NCBI GenBank assembly: GCA_024277815.1
Contig: JAJRUM010000058.1
Location: forward strand, 1 to 64,000
Source: Gammaproteobacteria bacterium
Lineage (GTDB): Bacteria > Pseudomonadota > Gammaproteobacteria > Xanthomonadales > SZUA-36
Length of the DNA stretch: 64,000 nt
Direction: 5' to 3'
Shown: one piece after another, positions 17,733 through 27,498 of the stretch
Layout: every line of letters starts with the position of its first letter
How positions within the stretch are numbered: the stretch's first letter is position 1
Notes under the pieces: model-generated
Seen by the model: only the letters and a program-made list of their open reading frames with translations
What the model was told of the DNA's origin: nothing
Database searches by the model: none
Made by a program: the position numbers and the translations under genes

Positions 17733-17879
17733 CGCATCACTGACCATGCTGTTGAGGCTGTCAGCTGGGCGTTGGAATCGGCCAGCGCCATCTCGTGCGC
17801 AGAACAGCGATGGTATTTGAAGCTACCTGATCGCAGGCGGGCAGCCATGCTTTCATATAGAATTTGTTGCCAGCCATGG
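17733..17879 (+). pseudogene. Eroded fragment related to the FMN-reductase-like gene at 4746
   Basis: Reading 17736 onward gives ITDHAVEAVSWALESASA, which lines up with ITDQAVETTIGVLQSAGA of the 4746 gene (DNA ATCACTGACCATGCTGTTGA against ATTACTGACCAGGCTGTCGA). After about 70 bp the similarity is lost. It returns for the last 31 bp (17849-17879), which match the 3' flank of that gene (5365-5397). The pattern is that of a second copy in the same orientation with most of its body deleted. The remaining frame is not a plausible gene. Confidence 0.5.
17849..17879 (+). repeat. Short repeat, copy 2
   Basis: GCTTTCAT, ATAGAATTTG and CAGCCATGG match the block at 5365-5397 in order and orientation, about 12.5 kb apart. 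The pair brackets the DUF3604/PHA/alcohol-dehydrogenase island. Confidence 0.55.
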
Positions 17880-17890
17880 AGTATTCGTGA

Positions 17891-18820
17891 ATGAATCTGG
17901 ACACCGATTTCGAGTTCCAAACCGTCCAATTGGCCCCTGATTATGAAGGGCCGGTCACCAGTACGCTGATTTCATCAAAATTCAACTGTGGCAACAGGCC
18001 AGCTGTCCTCTATCTGCACGGTTACATCGATTACTTTTTCCACCCCCATGTCTGCGTGGAATTTATCAACAGGGGAATCGATTTCTATGCGCTTGACCTG
18101 CGCAAATATGGCCGCTCACTGATGCAACACCAACACCCGAACTACTGCCGGGATATGCAGGAGTACTTCGAAGAGGTTACGATCGCCATCCAGCAGATTA
18201 GGGCGACCGGTGAAGCACCGATTTACCTGTTGGGCCACTCTACGGGCGGGTTGCTGGCAAGTTATTACATGAATGATGGTCAGGAGAAGTCCAGTATAGA
18301 TCGGTTGATACTGAATTCACCATTTCTAAAATTCAATAAACCGGCGCTGGAAATTGCAGCGATGCTGGTTGCTGCGAGGGTTGTTTCAGCATTTATGCCC
18401 TTCGCGAAAGTCGAAGGCGCTCTGTCGCCGGCTTATGCGCAAAGCGTGCATAAAAACTATTTCGGTGAGTGGGATTTCAATCTGGCGTGGAAGCCAATAG
18501 AAGGCTTTCCAACCTATTTCAAATGGATTCTCGCCATAGCGAACGCACAGAAAAGGCTGCTCAGCCCGAATATCCAGGTGCCCATCCTGACGATGCACTC
18601 ATCACGTTCTTTAAAACTCACCGAATTCTCTGAAGACGCCATGTCGGCAGATATCGTCCTGAACGTGGAAGATATCAAACGTATCGGTGCCCAACTGGGC
18701 CGGCAGGTAACCTTACTGGAAATCGAGAACGCACAGCACGATATATTTCTTTCGCCCAGGCAGGTGAGGGGTGCAGCATTCAAACAAATGTTTGCCTGGC
18801 TGGGGGTGGCTGAACCATGA
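17891..18820 (+). CDS. Alpha/beta hydrolase (serine aminopeptidase S33 / monoacylglycerol-lipase type)
   Basis: A 309-aa cytosolic hydrolase with the oxyanion motif YLHGYIDYFF, the nucleophile elbow LLGHSTGG (Ser117) and a C-terminal histidine in ENAQHDIFLS. The layout is that of lysophospholipase/monoacylglycerol-lipase-like enzymes; the substrate is unknown. ATG 17891 has GGAG about 10 bp upstream. The stop overlaps the next start (ATGA), so the two genes are translationally coupled. It lies just past the right edge of the accessory island and probably belongs to the core chromosome. Confidence 0.82.
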   Translation: MNLDTDFEFQTVQLAPDYEGPVTSTLISSKFNCGNRPAVLYLHGYIDYFFHPHVCVEFINRGIDFYALDLRKYGRSLMQHQHPNYCRDMQEYFEEVTIAIQQIRATGEAPIYLLGHSTGGLLASYYMNDGQEKSSIDRLILNSPFLKFNKPALEIAAMLVAARVVSAFMPFAKVEGALSPAYAQSVHKNYFGEWDFNLAWKPIEGFPTYFKWILAIANAQKRLLSPNIQVPILTMHSSRSLKLTEFSEDAMSADIVLNVEDIKRIGAQLGRQVTLLEIENAQHDIFLSPRQVRGAAFKQMFAWLGVAEP

Positions 18821-19437
18821 CAACAGATAGAAAACTTGTCTACATTCACGACCCCATGTGCAGTTGGTGCTGGGGTTTTAACCCGGTGTTTACGCAGTTG
18901 GCAGGCATTTTGCCGGACGACATTAAAGTGTCCCGGTTGCTGGGTGGGTTGGCACCGGATAGCGACGATCCCATGCCGGAGAGTATGCGGCGCTACCTTC
19001 GCCAGACCTGGAAGAAGATCGCTGCCAGCATCCCGGGCACCCGTTTTAACCACGATTTCTGGACCCGCTGCCAGCCCCGGCGTTCGACCTGGCCAGCCTG
19101 TCGTGCGGTGATCTCTGCGCGCCAGCAGGGAGTGGAGTTTGATGCCGCCATGACTCTGGCCATTCAGAAGGGGTATTACCTGCAGGCCAGAAACCCATCA
19201 GATGATGCCGTGCTGATTGAGTTTTCGGCTGAGCTGGGTCTGGATGCACAGGCCTTTGCGGAACAGTTGAACGCGAGTTCCACACATCGCGAACTGGAGC
19301 AGGAGATGCGTCAGGTTCAGCAGCTTGGGGTTACAACATTTCCTTCGCTGGTACTGTTAAGCGGAAGCCCGGCAAGACCGATAGAGGTTAACTACACCGA
19401 TGCGGAAGCCATGCTGACTGACATCATCCGTCAGTAA
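18817..19437 (+). CDS. DsbA/FrnE-like thioredoxin-fold protein
   Basis: A 206-aa thioredoxin-fold protein whose N-terminal active-site motif is CSWCW, as in FrnE-like cytosolic DsbA-family members. There is no signal peptide. The cis-proline loop is seen at GVTTFPSL. Predicted to act as a thiol oxidoreductase or a glutathione-dependent isomerase-like enzyme; the substrate is unknown. Its start overlaps the hydrolase stop by 4 bp, and it ends 5 bp before the convergent gcvP. Confidence 0.85.
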   Translation: MTTDRKLVYIHDPMCSWCWGFNPVFTQLAGILPDDIKVSRLLGGLAPDSDDPMPESMRRYLRQTWKKIAASIPGTRFNHDFWTRCQPRRSTWPACRAVISARQQGVEFDAAMTLAIQKGYYLQARNPSDDAVLIEFSAELGLDAQAFAEQLNASSTHRELEQEMRQVQQLGVTTFPSLVLLSGSPARPIEVNYTDAEAMLTDIIRQ

Positions 19438-19442
19438 CCGCT

Positions 19443-22373
19443 TCAGGTTTCCCATTCCCCGGGCAGCGGGCAACTGCAAAACAGGTTTCTGTCACCGTAA
19501 ACATTGTCGATGCGGCTGACTGCCGGCCAGAATTTACCCTGCCACTGGGCCCCGGTTGGAAATGCAGCTGTTTCCCGGTTATATGGGTGGCTCCATTCCC
19601 CGACCAGATCGCGCTGGACGTGTGGCGCATTGACCAGCGGGTTGTCGTCCTTATCCATGCTGCCGTTTTCCACTGCTTTGATCTCGCGGTGAATGACCAG
19701 CATCGCGTCGCAGAAGCGGTCCATTTCGTACAGGGACTCACTCTCTGTCGGTTCGATCATCAGGGTGCCCGGCACCGGGAAGGACATGGTGGGCGCGTGG
19801 AAACCAAAATCGATCAGGCGCTTGGCGACGTCTTCTTCGGAAATACCGCTGGATTCTTTCAACGGACGCAAATCAATGATGCACTCGTGGGCGATGCGGC
19901 CATTGCGACCGGTGTATAAAACCGGAAATGCCGTGGCCAGCCGGTGGGCCATGTAGTTGGCGTTGAGTATCGCCACCTGGGTGGCCTTTTTCATGCCGGC
20001 GCCACCCATCATGGTGATATAGGCCCAGGTGATGGGCAGGATGCCGGCACTGCCCCAGGGGGCTGCCGCCACGGCACCGCTGCCGGGTTGGGTATTGGGT
20101 ATTTCGACCAATGAATGCCCGGGCAGGAAAGGTGCAAGGTGTGCACCGGTGCATATCGGGCCAACCCCCGGACCACCGCCGCCGTGCGGGATACAAAAAG
20201 TTTTGTGCAGGTTCAAATGCGATACATCTGCGCCGAATTTACCGGGCGCCGCACAGCCGACCAGCGCGTTCAGATTAGCGCCGTCGAGGTAAACCTGGCC
20301 ACCATACTGGTGTGTAATGTCGCAGATTTCGGTGATCTGCTGTTCAAAAACTCCGTGGGTAGAAGGGTAGGTGATCATCAGTGCCGCAAGTTCATCGGCA
20401 TGCTCTTCTGCCCTGGCACGCAGGTCATCCACATCGACATTGCCGTACTCATCACATTTGACGATGACGATTTTCATGCCGGCCATCGCTGCGCTCGCCG
20501 GGTTGGTGCCGTGTGCAGAGGATGGTATCAGGCAGACATGGCGGTGGCCTTCGCCTCTCGATTCATGCCAGCCCTTGATGGCCAGCAGGCCGGCGTACTC
20601 GCCTTGTGAGCCGGCATTGGGCTGCAGTGATACCGCATCATAGCCGGTGCAGACTTTCAGCATGTCCTCAAGATCACTGAATAACTGGTGGTAGCCCTGT
20701 GCCTGTTCGGGTGGCGCGAAAGGGTGCAGGTCTGAGAATTCCGGCCAGGTAATCGGCATCATCTCGGTGGTTGCGTTCAGCTTCATGGTACAGGAGCCGA
20801 GTGAAATCATGGCGTGGGTCAGTGACAGGTCGCGGTTCTCAAGGCGCTTGATATAGCGCAGCATCTCGGTTTCGGAGTGATAACGGGAAAATACCGGGTG
20901 CTCCAGCATTGTGCCTTGCCGTTGCAGGGCGCCGGGGATGGCAGAAAATTCGGCCGCCATGGCCTGGTCAATGGCTTCAATACTTTCCGCCTGTTGCTGG
21001 CCGCCATCTGGCCCGTAAAAGGCTTCCCACAGGCTGGCAAGATGCTGGCGGGTGGTCTTTTCGTTGATGCTGACACTCAGACCACCGTTGCCCCGGTACA
21101 AATTGAACCCGGCGGCTGCCGCGCGGGCATAAACCTGTTCAGCCTGCTCATCCGGCAAGTCGAAGGTCAGGGTGTCGAACCAGGCTTTATTGGCTGGCTG
21201 GATGCCCAGTGGTTCCAGCCCGGCTGCCAGCAGGCACGCCAGCCGGTGAATGCGTTGGGCGATGCGTTTGAGTCCGTCACTGCCGTGATAAACAGCATAC
21301 ATGCCAGCAATGACAGCCAGCAAAGCCTGCGAGGTGCAGATATTACTGGTCGCGTGATCGCGGCGGATATGTTGCTCGCGCGTTTGCAGCGCCATGCGCA
21401 GGGCAGGCTGGCCATGACGGTCCTGGGACACACCAATAATGCGGCCGGGTATGGAGCGCTTATAGCTGTCCCGGGTTGCGAAATAGGCAGCGTGGGGACC
21501 GCCGAAACCCATCGGCACGCCAAAGCGCTGTGAAGAACCGAGGCAGATATCCGCGCCGGCTTCACCCGGTGGTTGCAACAGAACCAGGCTCATCAGGTCG
21601 GCAGCTACCGCTACCAGCGTACCGCTGTCGTGGGCACTTTTAATCAACGGCGCAAGATCGGCTATGTCGCCTTGCGCGCCGGTGTATTCCAGCAGCGCAC
21701 CAAAATAGTCACCATCGCCAAGCAGTTCTGACGGCTCACCGACCACCAGCTGATAGCCAAAATGCCCGGCACGGGTTTGTAATACCTCCAACGTCTGGGG
21801 CAGCGTGCGTTGATCGACCAGAAAGCGTGTGCTCTTGTTCTTGCGGTTGATGCGCTTGAGCATGGCCATGGCTTCTGCTGCCGCAGTGGCCTCGTCCAGC
21901 AGTGATGCGTTGGCGAGCTCCATGGCAGTTAAATCGCAGATCATATGCTGGAAATTGAGCATAGCCTCAAGTCGTCCCTGAGATATCTCAGCCTGGTACG
22001 GCGTATAGGCCGTGTACCAGCCAGGGTTCTCGAGGATATTGCGCAGGATCACCGGTGGTGTGATGGTGTCGTGGTAGCCCATGCCGATCAGGCTGTGTTT
22101 GACCTCGTTGCGTTGCGCCATCTGGCGCAATGCGGCCAAAGTTTCATACTCGGTACGTGCCGCCGGCAGAGCCAGTGGTTCATCGCTGTAAATGGTTTCC
22201 GGAATGGTGCTTGCGACCAGTTCATCCAGGCTCTCAACGCCCAGCGTGGCCAGCATGTGGCAAAGCTGCTCTTCGTCCGGTCCAATGTGCCTGCGACTGA
22301 ACCCGGCACGATCTTCGAGTCGGGTTAACGGCGTGACAACGATGGTCTCAGGACGGCTATCTTTGGTCGGCAT
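19443..22373 (-). CDS. gcvP: Glycine dehydrogenase (decarboxylating), P-protein of the glycine cleavage system
   Basis: PLP enzyme that decarboxylates glycine and loads the aminomethyl group on the H-protein lipoyl arm. At 976 aa it is the long single-chain form with two homologous halves. The PLP lysine is Lys724 in HLNLHKTF, followed by the glycine-rich [12 protein letters not shown]. The N-terminus has the typical [12 protein letters not shown]. The partner genes gcvT and gcvH are not nearby. It sits 59 bp downstream of ctaB on the same strand, and the short gap holds no glycine riboswitch that I can see. Confidence 0.97.
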   Translation of the reverse strand: MPTKDSRPETIVVTPLTRLEDRAGFSRRHIGPDEEQLCHMLATLGVESLDELVASTIPETIYSDEPLALPAARTEYETLAALRQMAQRNEVKHSLIGMGYHDTITPPVILRNILENPGWYTAYTPYQAEISQGRLEAMLNFQHMICDLTAMELANASLLDEATAAAEAMAMLKRINRKNKSTRFLVDQRTLPQTLEVLQTRAGHFGYQLVVGEPSELLGDGDYFGALLEYTGAQGDIADLAPLIKSAHDSGTLVAVAADLMSLVLLQPPGEAGADICLGSSQRFGVPMGFGGPHAAYFATRDSYKRSIPGRIIGVSQDRHGQPALRMALQTREQHIRRDHATSNICTSQALLAVIAGMYAVYHGSDGLKRIAQRIHRLACLLAAGLEPLGIQPANKAWFDTLTFDLPDEQAEQVYARAAAAGFNLYRGNGGLSVSINEKTTRQHLASLWEAFYGPDGGQQQAESIEAIDQAMAAEFSAIPGALQRQGTMLEHPVFSRYHSETEMLRYIKRLENRDLSLTHAMISLGSCTMKLNATTEMMPITWPEFSDLHPFAPPEQAQGYHQLFSDLEDMLKVCTGYDAVSLQPNAGSQGEYAGLLAIKGWHESRGEGHRHVCLIPSSAHGTNPASAAMAGMKIVIVKCDEYGNVDVDDLRARAEEHADELAALMITYPSTHGVFEQQITEICDITHQYGGQVYLDGANLNALVGCAAPGKFGADVSHLNLHKTFCIPHGGGGPGVGPICTGAHLAPFLPGHSLVEIPNTQPGSGAVAAAPWGSAGILPITWAYITMMGGAGMKKATQVAILNANYMAHRLATAFPVLYTGRNGRIAHECIIDLRPLKESSGISEEDVAKRLIDFGFHAPTMSFPVPGTLMIEPTESESLYEMDRFCDAMLVIHREIKAVENGSMDKDDNPLVNAPHVQRDLVGEWSHPYNRETAAFPTGAQWQGKFWPAVSRIDNVYGDRNLFCSCPLPGEWET

Positions 22374-22432
22374 ATTGTGGCCCGCAAGCAGTGTGGTTTG
22401 TAAGCCTCTATTTTACGCTTTTTCAACCGTGG

Positions 22433-23323
22433 TCAGGTTACCAGCGCAATAAAATAGTGGTCAACCAGCAGGAATATGAACAGCACCATCAGGTAGGTGA
22501 TCGAAAATGCGAAGGTGTGCATGGGTAACAGAACGTCCTTGCTTATCATCATGCGCAGGGCGTACCACAGAAAACCGGCATTGAGGACGCTGACGCCGGC
22601 GAGGTAGACCAGGCCGCTCATGCCCGTCAGGTACGGCAGTGTTGTAATAATGACCAGCAGGATGGTGTACAGCAATATCTGTAAGCGTGTGAATGCCGAA
22701 CCGTGGGTTACCGGCAACATGGGAATATCGACCAGCGCATATTCTTCTTTCCGGTATATCGCCAGCGCCCAGAAATGTGGCGGTGTCCAGATGAAGATAA
22801 TCAGGAACAGCAACATGGCCTGGGGATCAAGGCTGCCGGTAACAGCGGTCCAGCCCAGGATTGGAGGCGCGGCACCGGCAGCGCCGCCGATGACGATGTT
22901 TTGTGGCGTCGCCCGCTTCAGCCAGGCGGTATACACGATCGCGTAACCGATCAATGACAGGAAAGTCAGCATGGCCGTCAGCAGATTTACCCAGATGATC
23001 AGCATGGCCATAGCCAGTACGCCGAGGCCGATGGCGAACACTAAAACATTGCGCTCAGTCAGTTGACCGGTCGCCAGCGGCCGGTTGCGGGTGCGGGCCA
23101 TCTTCGCATCAATACGGTGATCCAGCAGGTGGTTGATCGCCGCTGCCGATGAAGCTGCCAGGCCAATGCCCAGCGTGCCTGCGAGCAGTGCACTCAGGGG
23201 CGGCCAGCCTGGCACTGCCAAAAACATTCCCACTACGGCAGTAAATACGATCAGCACAACCACGCGTGGTTTACACAGTTGCAGGTACTGGTTGAAGTTG
23301 GCCGGGTTGAATTTGGCTGGCAC
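22433..23323 (-). CDS. ctaB: Protohaem IX farnesyltransferase (haem O synthase)
   Basis: Integral membrane prenyltransferase of the UbiA family that makes haem O for cytochrome oxidase (also named cyoE). The 296-aa protein has about nine hydrophobic segments and the family motif [20 protein letters not shown] with its metal-binding aspartates, plus [17 protein letters not shown]. It lies 6 bp after ctaA. In Pseudomonas a SCO/SenC gene usually follows; here gcvP follows instead. Confidence 0.96.
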   Translation of the reverse strand: MPAKFNPANFNQYLQLCKPRVVVLIVFTAVVGMFLAVPGWPPLSALLAGTLGIGLAASSAAAINHLLDHRIDAKMARTRNRPLATGQLTERNVLVFAIGLGVLAMAMLIIWVNLLTAMLTFLSLIGYAIVYTAWLKRATPQNIVIGGAAGAAPPILGWTAVTGSLDPQAMLLFLIIFIWTPPHFWALAIYRKEEYALVDIPMLPVTHGSAFTRLQILLYTILLVIITTLPYLTGMSGLVYLAGVSVLNAGFLWYALRMMISKDVLLPMHTFAFSITYLMVLFIFLLVDHYFIALVT

Positions 23324-23329
23324 GGCTTG

Positions 23330-24322
23330 TCAGTACTCCGGGCGGTTGGTTTTGTTCAAAAGCCACAGCAGGGTCGCCAGCAGCAATACTGCACCGGCAT
23401 TATGTGCGACTGCGTTGGCCAGCGGCAGGAACAGCGCAACATTAAGCACACCGAGCGTAAACTGGGCCAGCACCAGCGTCATCAGCAGTCTTCCTCCGGT
23501 TTGCAGGCGTGGAATTTTAAACAGCCGGAACGCCAGGGTCAGCAGGATGATCAGTGTTACCACGGCGCCGATTCTGTGGGCCATGTGAACGGCAATTCTG
23601 GATCGCTGGTCGAGGATGCCACCCTCGTAGTTGACCCCGACCTCGCGCCACAGGATAAAGCCTTCACGGAAGTTTGCTTCAGGCCACCACTGGCCGGTGC
23701 ATTTCGGCACATCCGGGCAGGCCAGTGCGGCATAGTTGGCGCTGGTCCAGCCGCCGAGGGCGATTTGCATGACCAGCACTGTGATGGCGGCGATGATGGT
23801 GGGTCGAATTTTGCGGGATTTCCTGTCCGGTTCCGAGGTCGCTCGACGGCGGCTTGAGAACATCAGCCACAGGATCATCGAGAAGCTTGTCAGGCCGCCC
23901 AGCAGGTGGGCCATTACAATGATGGGCTTGAGCTTCAGCGTGACGGTCCACATCCCCAGCAAGGCCTGAAAAATAATCAATATCACCAGTACTGCTGTAA
24001 GCGCTTTCACATTTCTGTTGGCATTCGGATCGCGCCACACCAGCCAGGTGAGTGCAAAAACCAGCAGCATCAGCGTTCCGGCCAGGTAACGATGTACCAT
24101 TTCACGCCAGGCCTTGGTGGATTCGAAAGGCCGCTCCGGAAAGGCCTCGTTGGCGCTGGCAATTTCATGCGTAGCATCCGGCCAGGTGAGCTGGCCATAG
24201 CAGCCCGGCCAATCCGGACAGCCCAGACCCGCGTGGGAGAGCCGTACCCAGGCTCCGAGCACGATGACACAAAAAGCAATGATTGCGGCGAGCCTGGCAA
24301 GTTTGTAAATAGTCGGGTTCAT
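23330..24322 (-). CDS. ctaA: Haem A synthase CtaA (COX15 family)
   Basis: Converts haem O to haem A in the membrane. The 330-aa protein has eight hydrophobic segments, the first-half motif RLSHAGLGCPDWPGC and the second-half cysteine pair LACPDVPKC that is typical of this family, with histidines in HRYLAGTLM and HMAHRIGAV as haem ligands. It overlaps the preceding gene by 4 bp (ATGA), which implies coupled translation in the oxidase assembly operon. Confidence 0.96.
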   Translation of the reverse strand: MNPTIYKLARLAAIIAFCVIVLGAWVRLSHAGLGCPDWPGCYGQLTWPDATHEIASANEAFPERPFESTKAWREMVHRYLAGTLMLLVFALTWLVWRDPNANRNVKALTAVLVILIIFQALLGMWTVTLKLKPIIVMAHLLGGLTSFSMILWLMFSSRRRATSEPDRKSRKIRPTIIAAITVLVMQIALGGWTSANYAALACPDVPKCTGQWWPEANFREGFILWREVGVNYEGGILDQRSRIAVHMAHRIGAVVTLIILLTLAFRLFKIPRLQTGGRLLMTLVLAQFTLGVLNVALFLPLANAVAHNAGAVLLLATLLWLLNKTNRPEY

Positions 24323-24921
24323 GGCACGTTATCCTGCTTGGACCAATTCAGCAAACGCTTGAGATCCTTGTTGATATTACCTGGGTTGGCGCCCACTCTG
24401 TAAGCAAGTATAACGTTGCCCAGAGGGTCAGCGACATACGTGCGAATACCACTTGGCGAGTCTTTCTCCGGACTGAGATCAGTACTGATTTGAGCCAGGG
24501 TTGCCAGTGTTTCGGCAGGTGCTTCTGCAATAAAATTCAATTCCTGATAGATCGATTCAAGCTTGGATTGTAGCGCGGAATCTGCTTTGTTTTCATGCAA
24601 AATTACAATTGAAAGGTACTTGCCCTGCCGCCCGAGTGCGCGGTGGATTTGGCGCATTGCGACGATATCATCGATACACCCCCGGTCGCAGTTACCCGCG
24701 ACCACGTACAGCAGCAACCAGTTACCATTGAAGCGATTGCCTTCCTGCTGGAGTGGCCCGGCCGGCAACGGCACGGGTGGTTGCACCAGCAGGCCATAAT
24801 TCCTGAGCTCAGTGGGTTGGTAGCCCCACCAGGAAGAGCGCATCATCAACACCAATAGCAGGGGCGCAAGGAAAAGGGCAAAAATAGCCACCAGGGTGAC
24901 TTGTTGACGGGTCATGCTCAT
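24319..24921 (-). CDS. Membrane-anchored SCO-like protein of the cytochrome oxidase cluster
   Basis: A 200-aa protein with one N-terminal membrane anchor (TLVAIFALFLAPLLLVLMM) and a probable thioredoxin-like domain outside. At the place of the SCO copper motif it has AGNCDRGCIDDI, a Cys-x3-Cys spacing like that of SCO1. A gene of this kind lies between SURF1 and ctaA in Pseudomonas clusters. A role in CuA assembly or redox control is inferred from context; no true SCO gene is seen in the window, so it may substitute for one. Confidence 0.7.
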   Translation of the reverse strand: MSMTRQQVTLVAIFALFLAPLLLVLMMRSSWWGYQPTELRNYGLLVQPPVPLPAGPLQQEGNRFNGNWLLLYVVAGNCDRGCIDDIVAMRQIHRALGRQGKYLSIVILHENKADSALQSKLESIYQELNFIAEAPAETLATLAQISTDLSPEKDSPSGIRTYVADPLGNVILAYRVGANPGNINKDLKRLLNWSKQDNVP

Positions 24922-24924
24922 GGC

Positions 24925-25656
24925 TTAGCTCTCATTTAACAGGGACTCACGCGCTCTTCTGATGCCGTTGAATATCCACAGGATGATGCTGATGGTAGCC
25001 AGTCCGAACCACTGGACTGCGTAGGCTTTGTGCTTGTTGGATGTCAAAAACACCGGTTGCCAGTCGCGCCCCTCGAAACCATCTTGTTCTGTTGCTGACA
25101 ATTGTATAACCCAATTGGGCAGCGGTTCATTGAGCGCGACGGATATGTCTTTGGGGCTCAGGTAGGTGACCAGTTGCGGCCACTGGTCGCTGACCAATGC
25201 ATCCGCCGGGCCAAGCATCCGGCCGGGCATCGGGTAAATATTGAGTATGCCCCGCAGCACTGTCGGCTGTTGTGGGGTCGGGATTTTCGGTAGTGTCGTG
25301 CGGTCAGCCATGGGTAGCCAACCCCGGTTGACCAGGATAACCGTGCCTTCGTGTGTATAGAAAGGTGTAAAAACATGTACGCCCGCGCGACCGTGCCAGA
25401 TCTGGTTATCCAGCAGTATATGGCGCTTATTGTCATACCGTCCGCCGGTGTCAATTCGCGCAAAGCGGCTTTCCTGTGCGATGGCCGTTTCCAGCAGCAG
25501 GGGCTTTGCGGTTACAAATTGTTGCTCAATGGCGGCTTTCCCGGCACTGCGTTTTGCCTGCCATAAGCCCAGGTTCGTAAACAGCACCGCGAGCAGGAAA
25601 AGTATCGTGGTGGCCAGCAGCGACGGTTTGAAAAAGCGGGATACTTTGCTGCTCAT
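24925..25656 (-). CDS. SURF1-family cytochrome oxidase assembly protein
   Basis: A 243-aa protein with transmembrane helices at both ends (ATTILFLLAVLFTNLGLWQ and FGLATISIILWIF) and a periplasmic domain carrying GWLP and NRGW-type SURF1 signatures (VILVNRGWLPMADR). It helps insert haem A into subunit I. It is the first gene of the minus-strand run SURF1, SCO-like, ctaA, ctaB, and diverges from the DUF2909 gene. Confidence 0.93.
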   Translation of the reverse strand: MSSKVSRFFKPSLLATTILFLLAVLFTNLGLWQAKRSAGKAAIEQQFVTAKPLLLETAIAQESRFARIDTGGRYDNKRHILLDNQIWHGRAGVHVFTPFYTHEGTVILVNRGWLPMADRTTLPKIPTPQQPTVLRGILNIYPMPGRMLGPADALVSDQWPQLVTYLSPKDISVALNEPLPNWVIQLSATEQDGFEGRDWQPVFLTSNKHKAYAVQWFGLATISIILWIFNGIRRARESLLNES

Positions 25657-25697
25657 GATTGCTTATACTGGTGTTCTTTCAACATCGGTAACCGGGT

Positions 25698-25919
25698 ATG
25701 TTCGTTAAAGCCATTATTGTCGCGTTCCTGCTGGTCATCCTGTACACACTGGGGTCGTCTTTCTTTTTCATGGTCAAAGACAAAGGTCAAGGCGACAGGA
25801 TGCTGAAACGGCTGATGTGGCGAATAGGCCTTTCCATATTCCTGCTGCTAGCCCTTTACGTCATGTTTTCCCTAGGGTGGATTCAGCCTTCACGGGGACC
25901 GGTCAATTATAGCGGCTGA
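25698..25919 (+). CDS. Twin-transmembrane protein, DUF2909 family
   Basis: A 73-aa protein with two membrane helices joined by a charged loop (KDKGQGDRMLKRL). DUF2909 genes are found in the same place between coxC and SURF1 in Pseudomonas relatives, so a part in oxidase assembly or stability is likely but untested. It is the only plus-strand gene of the cluster. A bidirectional hairpin lies between it and coxC. Confidence 0.85.
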   Translation: MFVKAIIVAFLLVILYTLGSSFFFMVKDKGQGDRMLKRLMWRIGLSIFLLLALYVMFSLGWIQPSRGPVNYSG

Positions 25920-25955
25920 AGTTGCAAAGCCCCATCTAAAAATCCATTTATCCAA

Positions 25956-25989
25956 ATTGATTAAGCCCGCAAACGCGGGCTTAATCAAT
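25956..25989. terminator. Bidirectional Rho-independent terminator
   Basis: A perfect 15-bp stem ATTGATTAAGCCCGC/GCGGGCTTAATCAAT with an AAAC loop lies between two convergent genes (DUF2909 and coxC). The AT-rich lower stem supplies short T/A tracts on both strands. Confidence 0.88.
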
Positions 25990-26035
25990 TGTGCACATCA
26001 GCCTGTTTCAGCAGGCTGGCTGTGGCCGGTCAGTG

Positions 26036-26905
26036 TTACAGCACGTAGACAAATATAAACAGTCCCAGCCACACCACGTCAACGAAATGCCAATACCAGG
26101 CAACGGCTTCAAAAGCGAAGTGGTTGCGGGGTTTGAAATGGCCTTTCATGCTGCGCAGCATGATCACCGTCAGCATGATGGCACCCAGCGTTACGTGCAT
26201 GCCGTGGAAACCGGTCAGCATGAAGAACGTTGCGCCGTAAATGCCTGAGCCCAGCGTCAGCCCCAGCTCGGTATAGGCTTCGATATATTCGTGCGCCTGC
26301 AGGTAAACAAAGAAGAAGCCCAATGACACGGTGGCGGCCAGCCACAACACCAGCCATTTGCGGTTTTCACTCCTCAGCGCATGGTGGGCGAGGGTCACCG
26401 TCAGGCCTGAAGACAGCAGTATCAGGGTATTAATAAACGGTACGCCGAACGCGGGAATGGTGCTGAATTCACCACCGACATTGCCTGGGCCATTGGTCGG
26501 CCAGACAGCATTGTATCCCTGATACAGTACTTCATTGGTGATCGCCCCGGCGCCTTCACCACCCAGCCAGGGCACTGACAGTGCACGGACGTAGAACAGG
26601 GTGCCAAAGAAGACTGCGAAGAACATCACTTCGGAGTAAATAAACCAGGACATGCCAAGCCGGTATGAACCATCGACCTGGGCATTGTACAAGCCCGCCT
26701 GGCTTTCACGGATGACTGTTCCAAACCAGCCAAACAGCATGAAAACAAGGATTGCCAGACCCAGCCAGAATGTCCACTCGGCAGATGCAGAGCCATTCAT
26801 CCAGTTGGCTGCGCTGACCAGCATGGTGATCATTCCCAATGACCCCACAATCGGCCATTTTGAGCCATGGGGTACGTAATATGCGCCTTCTGCGTGTTGT
26901 GCCAT
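26036..26905 (-). CDS. ctaE: Cytochrome c oxidase subunit III
   Basis: Integral membrane subunit of the aa3/caa3 oxidase (also coxC). The 289-aa protein has seven hydrophobic segments and subunit III motifs: WFIYSEVMFF near the front, LTGFHGMHVTLG, and the C-terminal WYWHFVDVVWLGLFI. It is the last structural gene of the coxB-coxA-cox11-coxC run and is followed by the strong hairpin terminator. Confidence 0.96.
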   Translation of the reverse strand: MAQHAEGAYYVPHGSKWPIVGSLGMITMLVSAANWMNGSASAEWTFWLGLAILVFMLFGWFGTVIRESQAGLYNAQVDGSYRLGMSWFIYSEVMFFAVFFGTLFYVRALSVPWLGGEGAGAITNEVLYQGYNAVWPTNGPGNVGGEFSTIPAFGVPFINTLILLSSGLTVTLAHHALRSENRKWLVLWLAATVSLGFFFVYLQAHEYIEAYTELGLTLGSGIYGATFFMLTGFHGMHVTLGAIMLTVIMLRSMKGHFKPRNHFAFEAVAWYWHFVDVVWLGLFIFVYVL

Positions 26906-26948
26906 ATCGATTTCTCGTATTCTCTCTGGTTTATAGGTATTAATTTAT

Positions 26949-27497
26949 CTAGTGGTGATTCATGCCACCCGACGGTGTGTAGCCTTGCCGGTAGAATGTG
27001 TAGGACAAAGTGATGTCCTTGATGTGTTCCGGCAGATCATCTTTTATATAAAAATATACCGGCATTTCCCTGCTCTCATGGGGCTGCAGGGTTTGCTCGG
27101 TAAAACAAAAACACTCGGTCTTGACAAAATACAGGCTGGCCTCTGGCGGCGCCACGTTATAAGTCGCCTGGCCGGTGAGTGCTTCGTCGCTCGGGTTCAT
27201 CGCCAGGTACAAAGCTTTGCTGGGTACACCGAGGTTGTACTCGTGGACCTTTTCTTTGGCCTGGAATACCCATGGCAAAGATGAATTGACGGTTGCATCA
27301 AAGCGGATACTCACGACCCGGTGTGATGCCACTGCCTGGTTATTGTTTTCCGAAATCTGTATCGCCCGTCCACCGAGGCCGGTGACATCACAAAATACGT
27401 TGTACAGCGGCCACAGGGCAAAACCGAAGCCAAACATGCCAATCGCCATCAGCACCAGGCGCCGGATGGTTTTGCGGTTTTTTTGCTGTTGGTTCAT
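26949..27497 (-). CDS. ctaG: Cytochrome c oxidase assembly protein Cox11 (CtaG)
   Basis: Copper chaperone that delivers CuB to subunit I. It has a single N-terminal helix (LVLMAIGMFGFGFALWPLY), the VFCDVTGLGG segment and the copper-binding ECFCFTEQ motif, then a cupredoxin-like beta domain. The ORF track starts at 27536, inside the upstream small gene; ATG 27497 (MNQQQKNRKTIRR) begins one base after that gene's TGA and gives a typical 182 aa. Confidence 0.95.
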   Translation of the reverse strand: MNQQQKNRKTIRRLVLMAIGMFGFGFALWPLYNVFCDVTGLGGRAIQISENNNQAVASHRVVSIRFDATVNSSLPWVFQAKEKVHEYNLGVPSKALYLAMNPSDEALTGQATYNVAPPEASLYFVKTECFCFTEQTLQPHESREMPVYFYIKDDLPEHIKDITLSYTFYRQGYTPSGGMNHH

Positions 27498-27498
27498 C

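Noticed and set aside
17702-17929. 75-aa minus-strand ORF
   Set aside because: It is antisense to the reductase remnant and to the start of the alpha/beta hydrolase; no features support it.
22374-22432. Glycine riboswitch upstream of gcvP
   Set aside because: The gap is only 59 bp and lacks the conserved aptamer sequence.
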